Source of the DNA: CAVVIG01 sp050249955
GTDB taxonomy: Bacteria > Acidobacteriota > Vicinamibacteria > Vicinamibacterales > CAVVIG01
Length of the DNA stretch: 64,000 nucleotides
Direction of reading: 5' to 3'
Assembly: GCA_050249955.1 (NCBI GenBank)
Contig: JBFWPN010000001.1
Span: forward strand, 124,001-188,000
The stretch's first letter is position 1. Each line of letters begins with the position of its first letter. The notes beneath the pieces are model-generated. The model was not told where the DNA came from, ran no database searches, and was given only the letters and a program-made list of their open reading frames with translations. Both the position numbers and the translations under genes were made by a program. Positions 17,391-25,863 of this stretch are shown here, piece by piece.

Positions 17391-17396
17391 ATTATG
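17391..17396 (-). promoter_or_regulatory. putative -10 element of the YihY gene
   Basis: CATAAT on the minus strand, 6 bp before the GTG start at 17384, in the 12-bp gap after the preceding gene. No Shine-Dalgarno is visible. Confidence 0.4.
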
Positions 17397-17603
17397 TCAG
17401 GCGCTCCGGCCGGACTCCACCCAGGCACGCCCAACCTCGCGGAGCAGGTAGGCAGGCACGCTCGTGCCCAGCCACAGGCGCGTGGCACCGATCGCCAGTC
17501 GGCGGAGCGACGGCGTCGTGACAATCACGTACGCCGCCGCCACACCGGCTGACACGATCACCGCATTGGCCACCGTTCGAGCCGCGGGACCCGACACGGC
17601 CAC
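17397..17603 (-). CDS. small hydrophobic protein of unknown function
   Basis: A 68-aa predicted membrane protein. It has one hydrophobic helix (about residues 12-30, VIVSAGVAAAYVIVTTP) followed by a basic and a second amphipathic stretch. Its GTG start abuts the stop of the YtxH-type gene with no spacer, which supports translation as part of that operon. No family is recognised; confidence rests on position, hydrophobicity and open frame. Confidence 0.5.
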   Translation of the reverse strand: MAVSGPAARTVANAVIVSAGVAAAYVIVTTPSLRRLAIGATRLWLGTSVPAYLLREVGRAWVESGRSA

Positions 17604-18074
17604 TCAGCTGCGGCGCGTGCCGCCCGGGGTCGAGCTGCCGGTGGTGCCGCCGCCGAACGACGACCCGGAGGTGCCGCTGCTGCCGCCGGTGTAGCCCGAC
17701 GATCCGGCGCTGCCGGTCGAGCCGGCTCCGTAGGCGCCGCCACCCGCCCCACTCGTCTGTCCGCCCGATGCCTCACGGGCGTAGCGCTGGGCCTCGTCGG
17801 CGCCGCGGGACACCGCATCGCGGGCCTTGTCCACCATGTCGCGCCCCTTGTCCGCCCACTCGCCGGCCTTCTCGCCCGCGCGGCGATACCCCTCGGACGC
17901 AGAGTCGCGCAGGCTGCCCGCCTGCTCCGAGAGCTGGTTGCGCAGGTCGGAGCCGGACTTCGGGGCGAAGAGCATCCCCAGGCCCGCGCCAAGCACCGTG
18001 CCGGTCAGCAGCCCCATGACGAAGCTGCCGCCACCCGCCCCTTCGCTGTCATAGCGATCGTAACCGTCTGCCAT
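17604..18074 (-). CDS. YtxH domain protein
   Basis: A 156-aa protein with the YtxH signature: one membrane helix GGGSFVMGLLTGTVLGAGLGMLFAPKSGSDLRNQLSEQAG (about 13-52) with the LFAPKSG exit, then a charged helical region (55-110) with Ala/Asp/Arg repeats that suggests a coiled coil or LEA-like amphipathic helix, and a Gly/Ser-rich low-complexity C-terminus (115-156). Start ATG 18074 has an excellent GGAGGAGGAG Shine-Dalgarno; a start seven codons upstream is less likely. YtxH proteins are linked to general stress but their role is unknown. It sits in the small-gene group downstream of mlaD. Confidence 0.78.
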   Translation of the reverse strand: MADGYDRYDSEGAGGGSFVMGLLTGTVLGAGLGMLFAPKSGSDLRNQLSEQAGSLRDSASEGYRRAGEKAGEWADKGRDMVDKARDAVSRGADEAQRYAREASGGQTSGAGGGAYGAGSTGSAGSSGYTGGSSGTSGSSFGGGTTGSSTPGGTRRS

Positions 18075-18143
18075 CTCGTCTCCTCCTCCAGTCACCTGTG
18101 GTCGACGGCGGCCCTGATGGTCGCCGCCCCGTCGATCGGGCTC

Positions 18144-18527
18144 TTACGCTGCGCGGGACAGGATGTGCTCGAGTGCGACACGGGCCCCGCGGACGATGCC
18201 GACGATCCGGCTGGTCTTGGCCCGGACATTCGACCGCACGCGGTCCGCCGTGTCGTCCACGCGGTCCATCGTGGTGCGGATGGCAGTGTCCACCCGCTCG
18301 GCTTCTTCCTTGACCTTCTCACTCACCACCTTCACGTCATCCAGGATTGCGTTCACCCGGGCCATGGCGGGCGCCACCTGCCGCTCCTCGATCCCGTTCA
18401 CCAGCGTCATCACGCGGGAGTACGCCAGGTACGCGCCCACGCCGATGCCGATGAGTACGAGCGCCTCGAGGACGCTGACGGCGGCCATGATGCCGAGCAG
18501 GATGTTGGTCGTATCCAGTCCGTCCAT
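18144..18527 (-). CDS. DUF948-like membrane-anchored helical protein
   Basis: A 127-aa protein with an N-terminal membrane helix (NILLGIMAAVSVLEALVLIGIGVGAYLAY, about 8-36) and a long amphipathic cytosolic or periplasmic helix with heptad-like spacing (MTLVNGIEERQVAPAMARVNAILDDVKVVSEKVKEEAERVDTAI and on). This layout matches the DUF948 group of general-stress-associated proteins. It is followed by a basic tail. It lies between two other small membrane-anchored helical proteins in one operon. Confidence 0.65.
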   Translation of the reverse strand: MDGLDTTNILLGIMAAVSVLEALVLIGIGVGAYLAYSRVMTLVNGIEERQVAPAMARVNAILDDVKVVSEKVKEEAERVDTAIRTTMDRVDDTADRVRSNVRAKTSRIVGIVRGARVALEHILSRAA

Positions 18528-18535
18528 GGCCAGCC

Positions 18536-18811
18536 TCAGAACGGGTTCGACTGTCGGTGCTGCGCGAACGGAACCGATTCGCCGCGGTCACCGAGCGCCT
18601 CGTTGAGCACGTTCCAGCCCTGGGACGCCACGCCGACGGCGCGGTTCACCGTGCCGCGGAGCTGGATCAGTTCCTGGGCGAAGTCCTCGAGTGCCGGCTC
18701 GAGCCGCCGCCGGAGGTCGCGACCGCGCTCCGTGAACAGCATGTATCCAGCGATCCCACCGGCCACGGCCCCGACCACCGCCGCCACCATTGCCCGTTGC
18801 CTGTCGTCCAC
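18536..18811 (-). CDS. small YtxH-like membrane protein
   Basis: A 91-aa protein with one glycine-rich membrane helix (MVAAVVGAVAGGIAGYMLFTERGRDLRRRLEP, about 8-39), whose exit 'LFTERGRDLRRR' resembles the YtxH 'LFAPKSG' region, then a polar helix. The GTG start has a GGAGG Shine-Dalgarno 4 bp before it. The next gene starts 8 bp downstream. It is probably co-transcribed with mlaD (61 bp upstream). Unknown function. Confidence 0.6.
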   Translation of the reverse strand: MDDRQRAMVAAVVGAVAGGIAGYMLFTERGRDLRRRLEPALEDFAQELIQLRGTVNRAVGVASQGWNVLNEALGDRGESVPFAQHRQSNPF

Positions 18812-18872
18812 AGCGCCTCCTCTCGCACGAGTCCCGCCGTGCGTGTTCCAACATGCGTGCCACGCGGCCGCA

Positions 18873-20213
18873 CTACTTCTTCAGGAAGAAGGCGAGCGCA
18901 ATCCCGTCCCACGGTTGGGCCGGCGCTCCGTCAGCCGGCCCGGCCGAGAGCGGCATGATCCCGGTGGCACGCGCGTCGAGGTGGAAGCGCTCGACGAGGT
19001 AGTCGCGACTGACCGCCGCGCGGGCGCGCGACCCCAGGAACTGCTGGTCGGTCGTGCCGGCCGGTTCATAGCCCTCGAGCATCAGCACGCCGTCGCGCAC
19101 GCGATCCAGGTAGGGTGCGATGGCGGCGTCGAGCCTGCGGCGTCCGTCGGCCGAGAGCGCAGGCAGGTCGTCCTCACCTGGCTCGAACACACGACCCGCG
19201 TCCAGCCAGACGCGGACCACGCGTCGGCCGTTCGACGCCAGGGCCCCCTCGCGATACTCGGCCGGAGAGATCTGGTCGAGATCGAAGTACCCGCGTGCGT
19301 TGAAGAACCCGCGGAAGAGGAAATTGTGGCGCAGCGCGTCCATGTTCTCGGCAAAGCCCGACATGGCCGACCGTGCGTCGTCCATGGTCTGCCTGAGGTT
19401 GCCGGCAAGGCCGGCCACCTGCCCCTCGTTGGCCTTCATCGACGCAAAGGTCTCGCGCGCCTGCGCCACGACGGCCCGGGCATCGGTGGTCACCGACTCC
19501 GCATTGGCGGCAATCTGCTTCACATGCGAGTACAGCTCGTCGTCGGCGAACAGCCGGCCGACCGTGCCGCGCCCCTCCCGCACGCCGGTCGTCAGCTCGG
19601 CCAGGTCCTCGCTGACGCGCCGGCCCGAGGCGGCCATGGTCTTCACGTCGGTGGAGACGCTCGTGATGACGTCGTTCGCGTTGGCCACCGTGTCGCCAAT
19701 GGCGACAATGGCCGTCTCCACCTCGCCACGGAGATCGTCGATGGTGGCGTTCACCTTCACCATCGTGTCGCTCATCTGCTGCAGCAGGTCGCCCAGCTGG
19801 AACGGTTCGCGGCCGGGAATGGTGGAGAGCGGCGCGGCACGCGGAGAGGCCGCGCTCCCCGACGAAATCGACAGGAACGAGCCGCCGACCAGCCCCTCTG
19901 TCTCGATGGAGGCCACCGAGTCGGACCGGACGAGCTGGTGCAGTTCCTCGGTGACCAGAAGGCGGACGCGGAACTTCCCTTCCGGCTCGCCCGGCGGGAT
20001 GATCTCGGTCACCTCGCCAGCCCTGGCCCCCGCGACGCGAACGACGGCGCCGGTCTGGAGGCCGGTGACCCGGGTGAACTCGGTGAAGACCTCGAACCGG
20101 TCGGCGAACGCCATCTGCCGATCGCCGATCAGGAAGACCGCGACGCCGAACAGGGCGAGCGCACCGATCACGAAGATCCCGACGCCCGCCAGACGGGCCG
20201 GAGTTGCCCGCAT
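18873..20213 (-). CDS. mlaD: MlaD/MCE-domain lipid transport protein with OmpA-like C-terminus
   Basis: A 446-aa periplasmic substrate-binding component of an Mla-type phospholipid transporter. One N-terminal membrane helix (8-29), then an MCE domain (about 36-115: FTRVTGLQTGAVVRVAGARAGEVTEI ... VASIETEGLVGGSFLSIS). A long helical region (130-300) with repeated Thr/Ala/Asp pattern probably oligomerises into a tunnel. The C-terminal 90 residues read like an OmpA/MotB peptidoglycan-binding domain: LDAAIAPYLDRVRDG ... LMLEGYEPAGTT ... RARAAVSRDYLVER. The usual TD pair is not kept. Start ATG 20213 is 1 bp after the mlaF stop. It works with the MlaF and MlaE genes just upstream. Confidence 0.87.
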   Translation of the reverse strand: MRATPARLAGVGIFVIGALALFGVAVFLIGDRQMAFADRFEVFTEFTRVTGLQTGAVVRVAGARAGEVTEIIPPGEPEGKFRVRLLVTEELHQLVRSDSVASIETEGLVGGSFLSISSGSAASPRAAPLSTIPGREPFQLGDLLQQMSDTMVKVNATIDDLRGEVETAIVAIGDTVANANDVITSVSTDVKTMAASGRRVSEDLAELTTGVREGRGTVGRLFADDELYSHVKQIAANAESVTTDARAVVAQARETFASMKANEGQVAGLAGNLRQTMDDARSAMSGFAENMDALRHNFLFRGFFNARGYFDLDQISPAEYREGALASNGRRVVRVWLDAGRVFEPGEDDLPALSADGRRRLDAAIAPYLDRVRDGVLMLEGYEPAGTTDQQFLGSRARAAVSRDYLVERFHLDARATGIMPLSAGPADGAPAQPWDGIALAFFLKK

Positions 20214-20214
20214 C

Positions 20215-20952
20215 CTAGCCTCCTCCTTCAGCCCGCATGAACTCGCGTACGAGCGGCATGTCACTCGCGTCGAGGTCGGCGGCCGTGCCGCGCGCCACGA
20301 TGCGCCCCTGGTGCAGCAGCGCGAGTTCGTCACCCACCATGCGGGCGCTCGGGATGTTGTGCGTGACGACGACCAGGGTGGCGCCTGCCGCCTTGCGCTC
20401 CAGCAGCAGCTCGTCGATCTCACGCGTGGTGATCGGATCCAGGCCGGCCCCCGGTTCGTCCACGAGCAGGATCGACGGGTTCAAGGCCATCGCCCGCGCG
20501 AGTCCCACCCGCTTGCGCATGCCGCCCGACAGGTCGGACGGCATCTTCGCCACCTCGCGCTCGAGCCCCACATCCGCGAGCTTCTCGCGGACGCGCGCCG
20601 CGATCTCCGCATCGCTCATCCCCGTATGCCGCCTCAAAGGGAAGGCGACGTTCTCGCCCACCGTCATGGAGTCGAACAGCGCCGCGTTCTGGAACAGGAA
20701 GCCCATGCGCTTCCGCACCTCCGAGAGATCGCGCGGGCGCAGCCCGGTGATGTCCTGGCCGTCCACCAGCACCGTGCCGGCATCCGGTGACACCAGGCCG
20801 ACGATGTGGCGCAGGGTGACGCTCTTGCCGGTACCGCTGCGCCCGAGCAGGCAGAAGGCGGTGCCGGCCTGCACGTCCAGCGACACATCGTCGAGCACCG
20901 CGCGATCGCCGAAGCGCTTGGTGACGTGGTCGAGCCTGATCGCGGGCGTCAC
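20215..20952 (-). CDS. mlaF: MlaF-type ABC transporter ATPase
   Basis: A 245-aa cytosolic ATPase that energises Mla lipid transport. Walker A GRSGTGKS at 37-44, Q-loop FLFQNAALFDSMTV (about 85), signature LSGGMRKRVGLARAMA (about 142), Walker B ILLVDEPGAGLDP (about 162) and the switch His in VVVTHNI are all present. The 'LFDSMTV' and 'GMRKRVG' segments are typical of the MlaF/Mkl branch. The GTG start overlaps the permease stop (GTGA), and the MlaD gene follows after 1 bp, so the three are translationally coupled. Confidence 0.92.
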   Translation of the reverse strand: MTPAIRLDHVTKRFGDRAVLDDVSLDVQAGTAFCLLGRSGTGKSVTLRHIVGLVSPDAGTVLVDGQDITGLRPRDLSEVRKRMGFLFQNAALFDSMTVGENVAFPLRRHTGMSDAEIAARVREKLADVGLEREVAKMPSDLSGGMRKRVGLARAMALNPSILLVDEPGAGLDPITTREIDELLLERKAAGATLVVVTHNIPSARMVGDELALLHQGRIVARGTAADLDASDMPLVREFMRAEGGG

Positions 20953-21794
20953 CCGGCCACCTGCGGATAGAAGAAGAAGATCATCCGGACGAGGATCACG
21001 TCGCTGGCGATGATCAGCAGGGAGGCGAGCACGACGGCGCGGGTGGACGCGTTGCCCACCCCTTCCGTACCCCCTGTCGCCGTGAATCCCAGATAGCCGG
21101 CCACCACGGCGATGAGGTAGCCGAAGACGCTGGTTTTCAGAGTGGCGGGCAGGAGGTCCGAGTAGGTGATGAAGGCGAAGGATCGCTCGAAGTACAGCCG
21201 CCACGACATGCCCGAGGCGGCCGCCTCGGCCACGTAGCCCCCGAGCATGCCCGCGAAGTCCATGAGGATGGTGAGGAGCGGCATGGCCAGCACGCAGGCG
21301 ACGACGCGCGTGGAGACGAGGTAGTGGAACGCGTCGACCGCATTGGCCTCGAGCGCGTCGATCTGCTCGGTGACACGCATGGCACCCACCTCGGCGCCGA
21401 TGCCCGCACCGACGCGGCCGGCGACGAGCAGCGCAGCCGTGAGCGGACCGGTCTCGCGAATGAGCGCGATGGCCAGCCCGGCGGGAATCATCGCCTCGGC
21501 CCCGAACCGCTCGAGCGACGCACGCGTGTGCATCGACAGCACGACGCCGATGGCGAACCCGGAGGCGCCGATGAGCGGCGCCGAGCGCAGGCCGAAGTGG
21601 ACGAGGTGCCGTAGTACCTCGGCGCCCTCGTAGGGCGGCAGGAACGGGCGCACGCAGGCGCGCCCCGCGAAGAGCGAGAACGCACCGACCGGTGCGAAGG
21701 CGCGGATGGCGCCCGCACCCACACGATCGACCAGCGAAAGCTCAGGAATGGCGGCCGGCACGGCAGGGCTCGCCTGCAATGCACGGGCCGACAC
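20949..21794 (-). CDS. mlaE: MlaE-type ABC transporter permease
   Basis: A 281-aa inner-membrane permease of the MlaE/YrbE family. Family features are GFAIGVVLSMHTRASLERFGAEAMI (about 80-105), RETGPLTAALLVAGRVGAGIGAEVGAMRVTEQIDALE (about 115-150), the central ILMDFAGMLGGYV, and the C-terminal GYLGFTATGGTEGVGNASTRAVV. Five or six helices. First gene of the mlaE-F-D operon; with MlaF and MlaD it should move phospholipids between inner and outer membranes. MlaB and MlaC homologues are not present in the window. The GTG start lies next to a short palindrome that may be an operator. Confidence 0.92.
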   Translation of the reverse strand: MSARALQASPAVPAAIPELSLVDRVGAGAIRAFAPVGAFSLFAGRACVRPFLPPYEGAEVLRHLVHFGLRSAPLIGASGFAIGVVLSMHTRASLERFGAEAMIPAGLAIALIRETGPLTAALLVAGRVGAGIGAEVGAMRVTEQIDALEANAVDAFHYLVSTRVVACVLAMPLLTILMDFAGMLGGYVAEAAASGMSWRLYFERSFAFITYSDLLPATLKTSVFGYLIAVVAGYLGFTATGGTEGVGNASTRAVVLASLLIIASDVILVRMIFFFYPQVAG

Positions 21795-21797
21795 CTC

Positions 21798-21808
21798 GAC
21801 ACGGTGTC
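21798..21808. promoter_or_regulatory. palindrome before mlaE
   Basis: GACACGGTGTC is a perfect 5+1+5 inverted repeat 3 bp upstream of the mlaE start codon. It may be an operator, or an mRNA hairpin masking the start. The site is short, so chance cannot be excluded. Confidence 0.25.
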
Positions 21809-21843
21809 ACCGATGTCGCTCGACGACGCCCGGCGAGGAAGCG

Positions 21844-23268
<1,425 letters not shown>

Positions 23269-23286
23269 GCCGAGAGCGTGGCTCAA

Positions 23287-23413
23287 GCCGCGTCATGAGT
23301 CAATACACATTCGTTGAACGTGAATTCTTTTTTGACATTGTGTAGCCTGAATATACAGATGAGCTGACCTGAACGTCTGCATATCGTGCGGTTTAGGTTC
23401 CTTCCGGGGCGAT
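23287..23413. other. AT-rich intergenic segment
   Basis: This 127-bp gap is far more AT-rich than its surroundings, notably 23300-23365. It contains a perfect TTGACA (23332-23337, plus strand) followed by AATATACAG, although both neighbouring genes run on the minus strand. CGTTGAACG (23312-23320) is a small palindrome. It should hold the promoter of the NtrC-type regulator; I could not fix a convincing minus-strand -35/-10 pair. No gene is seen. Confidence 0.4.
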
Positions 23414-24055
23414 TCAGGACGGCCATCCCTCCTCGCCCACCAGTGGGACGAAGGTGCAGGAGGTCAGGGTCTGCTCGTCGAACCCGGTTCCCACGCGTGT
23501 GATCACCAGCAGGTGCTGCAGGTACTCGTTGCCCACGGGGATGACGAGCCGTGCACCATCAGCCAGCTGGGCGCGCAGCGACGCGGGCACGACCGGTGCC
23601 CCGGCCGTGACGATGATGCCATCGTAGGGGGCTTCGGCATCCCAACCCTGCGTGCCATCGCCGATCACGACCCGGACGTTGCGGTACCCGAGCCGAGCGA
23701 GTCGTTCGCTGGCCGGGGCGGCCAGTTCGGGACGACGCTCGATGGAGACGACATCGTGCGCCACCTGCGCCAGCACGGCGGCCTGGTAGCCGGACCCGGT
23801 TCCCACCTCGAGCACGTGCGCGTGCTCCCCGAGGCGCAGGGCCTCGGTCATCAGCGCCACCATGTAGGGTTGCGAAATGGTCTGGCCACTCCCGATCGGC
23901 AGGGGCCTGTCCTCGTAGGCCGCCGCCACCGCGTCGCCCGCGAACTCGTGCCGCGGCACCATGCGCATCGCGTCGAGCACTCGACGGTCGTGGATGCCGC
24001 GAGCCGCGACCTGCTCGTCCACCATGCGCGCACGCGCCGTTTCGTATGGGTCCAT
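23414..24055 (-). CDS. pcm: protein-L-isoaspartate O-methyltransferase
   Basis: A 213-aa SAM-dependent methyltransferase that repairs isoaspartyl residues in damaged proteins. Family blocks are MVDEQVAARGIHDRRVLDAMRMVPRHEF (11-38), the substrate loop PIGSGQTISQPYMVALMTEAL (52-72), the SAM-binding VLEVGTGSGYQAAVLAQVA (81-99) and GDGTQGW. Length is standard for bacterial Pcm. It diverges from the zinc-ribbon/mcc operon with only 17 bp between start codons. Confidence 0.93.
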   Translation of the reverse strand: MDPYETARARMVDEQVAARGIHDRRVLDAMRMVPRHEFAGDAVAAAYEDRPLPIGSGQTISQPYMVALMTEALRLGEHAHVLEVGTGSGYQAAVLAQVAHDVVSIERRPELAAPASERLARLGYRNVRVVIGDGTQGWDAEAPYDGIIVTAGAPVVPASLRAQLADGARLVIPVGNEYLQHLLVITRVGTGFDEQTLTSCTFVPLVGEEGWPS

Positions 24056-24059
24056 ATGC

Positions 24060-24065
24060 GATAAT
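24060..24065 (+). promoter_or_regulatory. putative -10 element of the leucine-degradation operon
   Basis: GATAAT lies 7 bp before the ATG at 24073, within the 17-bp gap to the divergent pcm gene. No Shine-Dalgarno is present between it and the start, so the message would be leaderless; upstream promoter contacts would lie inside pcm. Confidence 0.45.
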
Positions 24066-24072
24066 CCCCGCG

Positions 24073-24249
24073 ATGTCGGAGCAGATCCCGGCCCAGGCGC
24101 CCGCCAGGCCCGTCACGCCCATGCAGTTCAGCGCGCCCGGCGGTGACGACCAGGTCAACTGCGGGCGATGCGGCTCCGGGATGTACCGCATGCAGGCAGT
24201 CTGGCGCTGCCGGGGCTGTGGACACAAGACCGACACCTGCGGATGGTAG
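24073..24249 (+). CDS. zinc-ribbon microprotein
   Basis: A 58-aa protein. A Pro/Ala-rich N-terminal arm (1-28) leads to a zinc ribbon with two CxxC knuckles: VNCGRCGSGMYRMQAVWRC and RGCGHKTDTCGW. Its TAG stop is immediately followed by the ATG of the carboxyltransferase gene, so the two are translated in tandem. Start 24073 is chosen because it follows the -10-like box at leaderless distance; an in-frame upstream ATG would lie inside the pcm overlap. The function is unknown; zinc ribbons of this size bind nucleic acid or protein, and carboxyltransferase beta subunits of acetyl-CoA carboxylase carry such a ribbon, but this one is separate. Confidence 0.65.
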   Translation: MSEQIPAQAPARPVTPMQFSAPGGDDQVNCGRCGSGMYRMQAVWRCRGCGHKTDTCGW

Positions 24250-25857
24250 ATGCAGGTCATCGAGTCGCGCCTCGATCCGGCTGATCCGCTCTTCAGGACC
24301 AACGCCGAGCACATGCGGCGGCTGGTCGACGACCTCCGCGGTCGCCTCGATCGCGCGCGCGAGGGCGGCGGCCCCCGATATCTCGAACGCCACCGCGCCC
24401 AGGGCAAGCTCCCCGTTCGCGAACGGCTCGCCCTCCTGCTCGATCCGGGATCCCCGTTCCTGGAGTTCTCCGCGCTCGCCGCGTCGGGCCTGTACGACGA
24501 CGAGGCTCCGGGGGCCGGCATCGTCACCGGCATCGGCCGGGTGAGCGGCCGCGAGGTGCTCGTGGTGGCGAACGACGCCACCGTGAAGGGCGGCACTTAC
24601 TACCCCATCACCGTCAGGAAACACCTCCGCGCACAGCAGATTGCACTCGAGAACCGGCTGCCGTGCATCTACCTCGTCGACTCGGGCGGCGCCTTTCTGC
24701 CCCTGCAGGCCGAGGTCTTCCCGGATCGTGAGCACTTCGGACGGATCTTCTTCAACCAGGCGCGCATGTCGGCGGAGCGCATCCCGCAGATTGCGGTCGT
24801 CATGGGCTCCTGCACCGCGGGGGGCGCGTACGTCCCCGCCATGTCCGACGAGACGATCATCGTCAAGGGCACCGGCACGATCTTCCTGGGCGGGCCGCCG
24901 CTGGTGAAGGCAGCCACGGGCGAGGAGGTGACCGCTGAGGAGCTCGGCGGTGCGGACGTCCACACCAGACTCTCGGGTGTGGCGGACTACTTCGCCGAGG
25001 ACGATGCGCACGCGCTCGAGATCTGCCGGACCATCGTCTCGACACTGCCGCACGGCAAGCGCACGCCATCGGGACTGGCCAGCCCGGAACCACCGAAGTA
25101 CGACCCCGAGGAGTTGTACGGCATCGTGAACGCCGACATCCGCAAGCCGTACGACGTCCGCGAGATCGTCGCGCGCATCGTCGACGGGTCGCGGTTCGAC
25201 GAGTTCAAGGAGCGCTACGGGACAACGCTCGTCACCGGATTCGCGCACCTGCACGGCATGGCGGTGGGCATCGTCGCGAACAACGGCGTGCTGTTCTCCG
25301 AGTCGGCGTTGAAGGCCACGCACTTCATCGAGCTCTGCAACCTGCGCGGGGTGCCGCTGATCTTCCTGCAGAACATCACCGGCTTCATGGTCGGCCGCCA
25401 GTACGAGCGGGCCGGCATCGCCAAGGACGGCGCCAAGATGGTGCACGCGGTGGCCAACTCGGTGGTGCCGAAGTTCACGGTGGTGATTGGCGGGTCGTTC
25501 GGCGCGGGCAACTACGGGATGTGCGGCCGGGCCTACGACCCGCGCATGCTCTGGATGTGGCCCAACGCCCGCATCTCCGTCATGGGCGGCGAGCAGGCAG
25601 CCACGGTGCTCGCCACGGTGAAGCGCGAGCAGCTGGCGCGGAGCGGCCAGCCGTTCTCCGACGAAGACGAGCAGGCACTGAAGCAGCCGATCCTCGAGAA
25701 GTACGAAGCCGAGGGATCGCCGTACTACTCCACGGCGCGGCTCTGGGACGACGGGATCCTCGATCCGGTCCAGACGCGCGATGCGCTGGGCCTCGGCCTC
25801 TCCGCGGCGCTCAACGCCCCCCTTGCCGAGCCCAGGTTCGGCATCTTCCGGATGTAG
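24250..25857 (+). CDS. mccB: methylcrotonyl-CoA carboxylase carboxyltransferase (beta) subunit
   Basis: A 535-aa biotin-dependent carboxyltransferase with a double crotonase fold. It transfers CO2 from carboxybiotin to 3-methylcrotonyl-CoA in leucine breakdown. The MccB branch is indicated by RERLALLLDPGSPFLEFSALAASGLYDDEAPGAGIVTGIG (about 60-100), NDATVKGGTYYPITVRKHLRAQ, IPQIAVVMGSCTAGGAYVPAMSDE, QNITGFMVGRQYERAGIAKDGAKMVHAV and the C-terminal WDDGILDPVQTRDALGL. Geranyl-CoA carboxylase is a close alternative, but the adjacent hydratase and HMG-CoA lyase favour the leucine pathway. First enzyme gene of a five-gene coupled cluster. Confidence 0.92.
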   Translation: MQVIESRLDPADPLFRTNAEHMRRLVDDLRGRLDRAREGGGPRYLERHRAQGKLPVRERLALLLDPGSPFLEFSALAASGLYDDEAPGAGIVTGIGRVSGREVLVVANDATVKGGTYYPITVRKHLRAQQIALENRLPCIYLVDSGGAFLPLQAEVFPDREHFGRIFFNQARMSAERIPQIAVVMGSCTAGGAYVPAMSDETIIVKGTGTIFLGGPPLVKAATGEEVTAEELGGADVHTRLSGVADYFAEDDAHALEICRTIVSTLPHGKRTPSGLASPEPPKYDPEELYGIVNADIRKPYDVREIVARIVDGSRFDEFKERYGTTLVTGFAHLHGMAVGIVANNGVLFSESALKATHFIELCNLRGVPLIFLQNITGFMVGRQYERAGIAKDGAKMVHAVANSVVPKFTVVIGGSFGAGNYGMCGRAYDPRMLWMWPNARISVMGGEQAATVLATVKREQLARSGQPFSDEDEQALKQPILEKYEAEGSPYYSTARLWDDGILDPVQTRDALGLGLSAALNAPLAEPRFGIFRM

Positions 25858-25863
25858 GCGGGC

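Noticed and set aside
18117..20240. A 707-codon plus-strand frame opposite mlaD
   Set aside because: Shadow of mlaD and the small genes; His/Arg/Val-rich and without domains.
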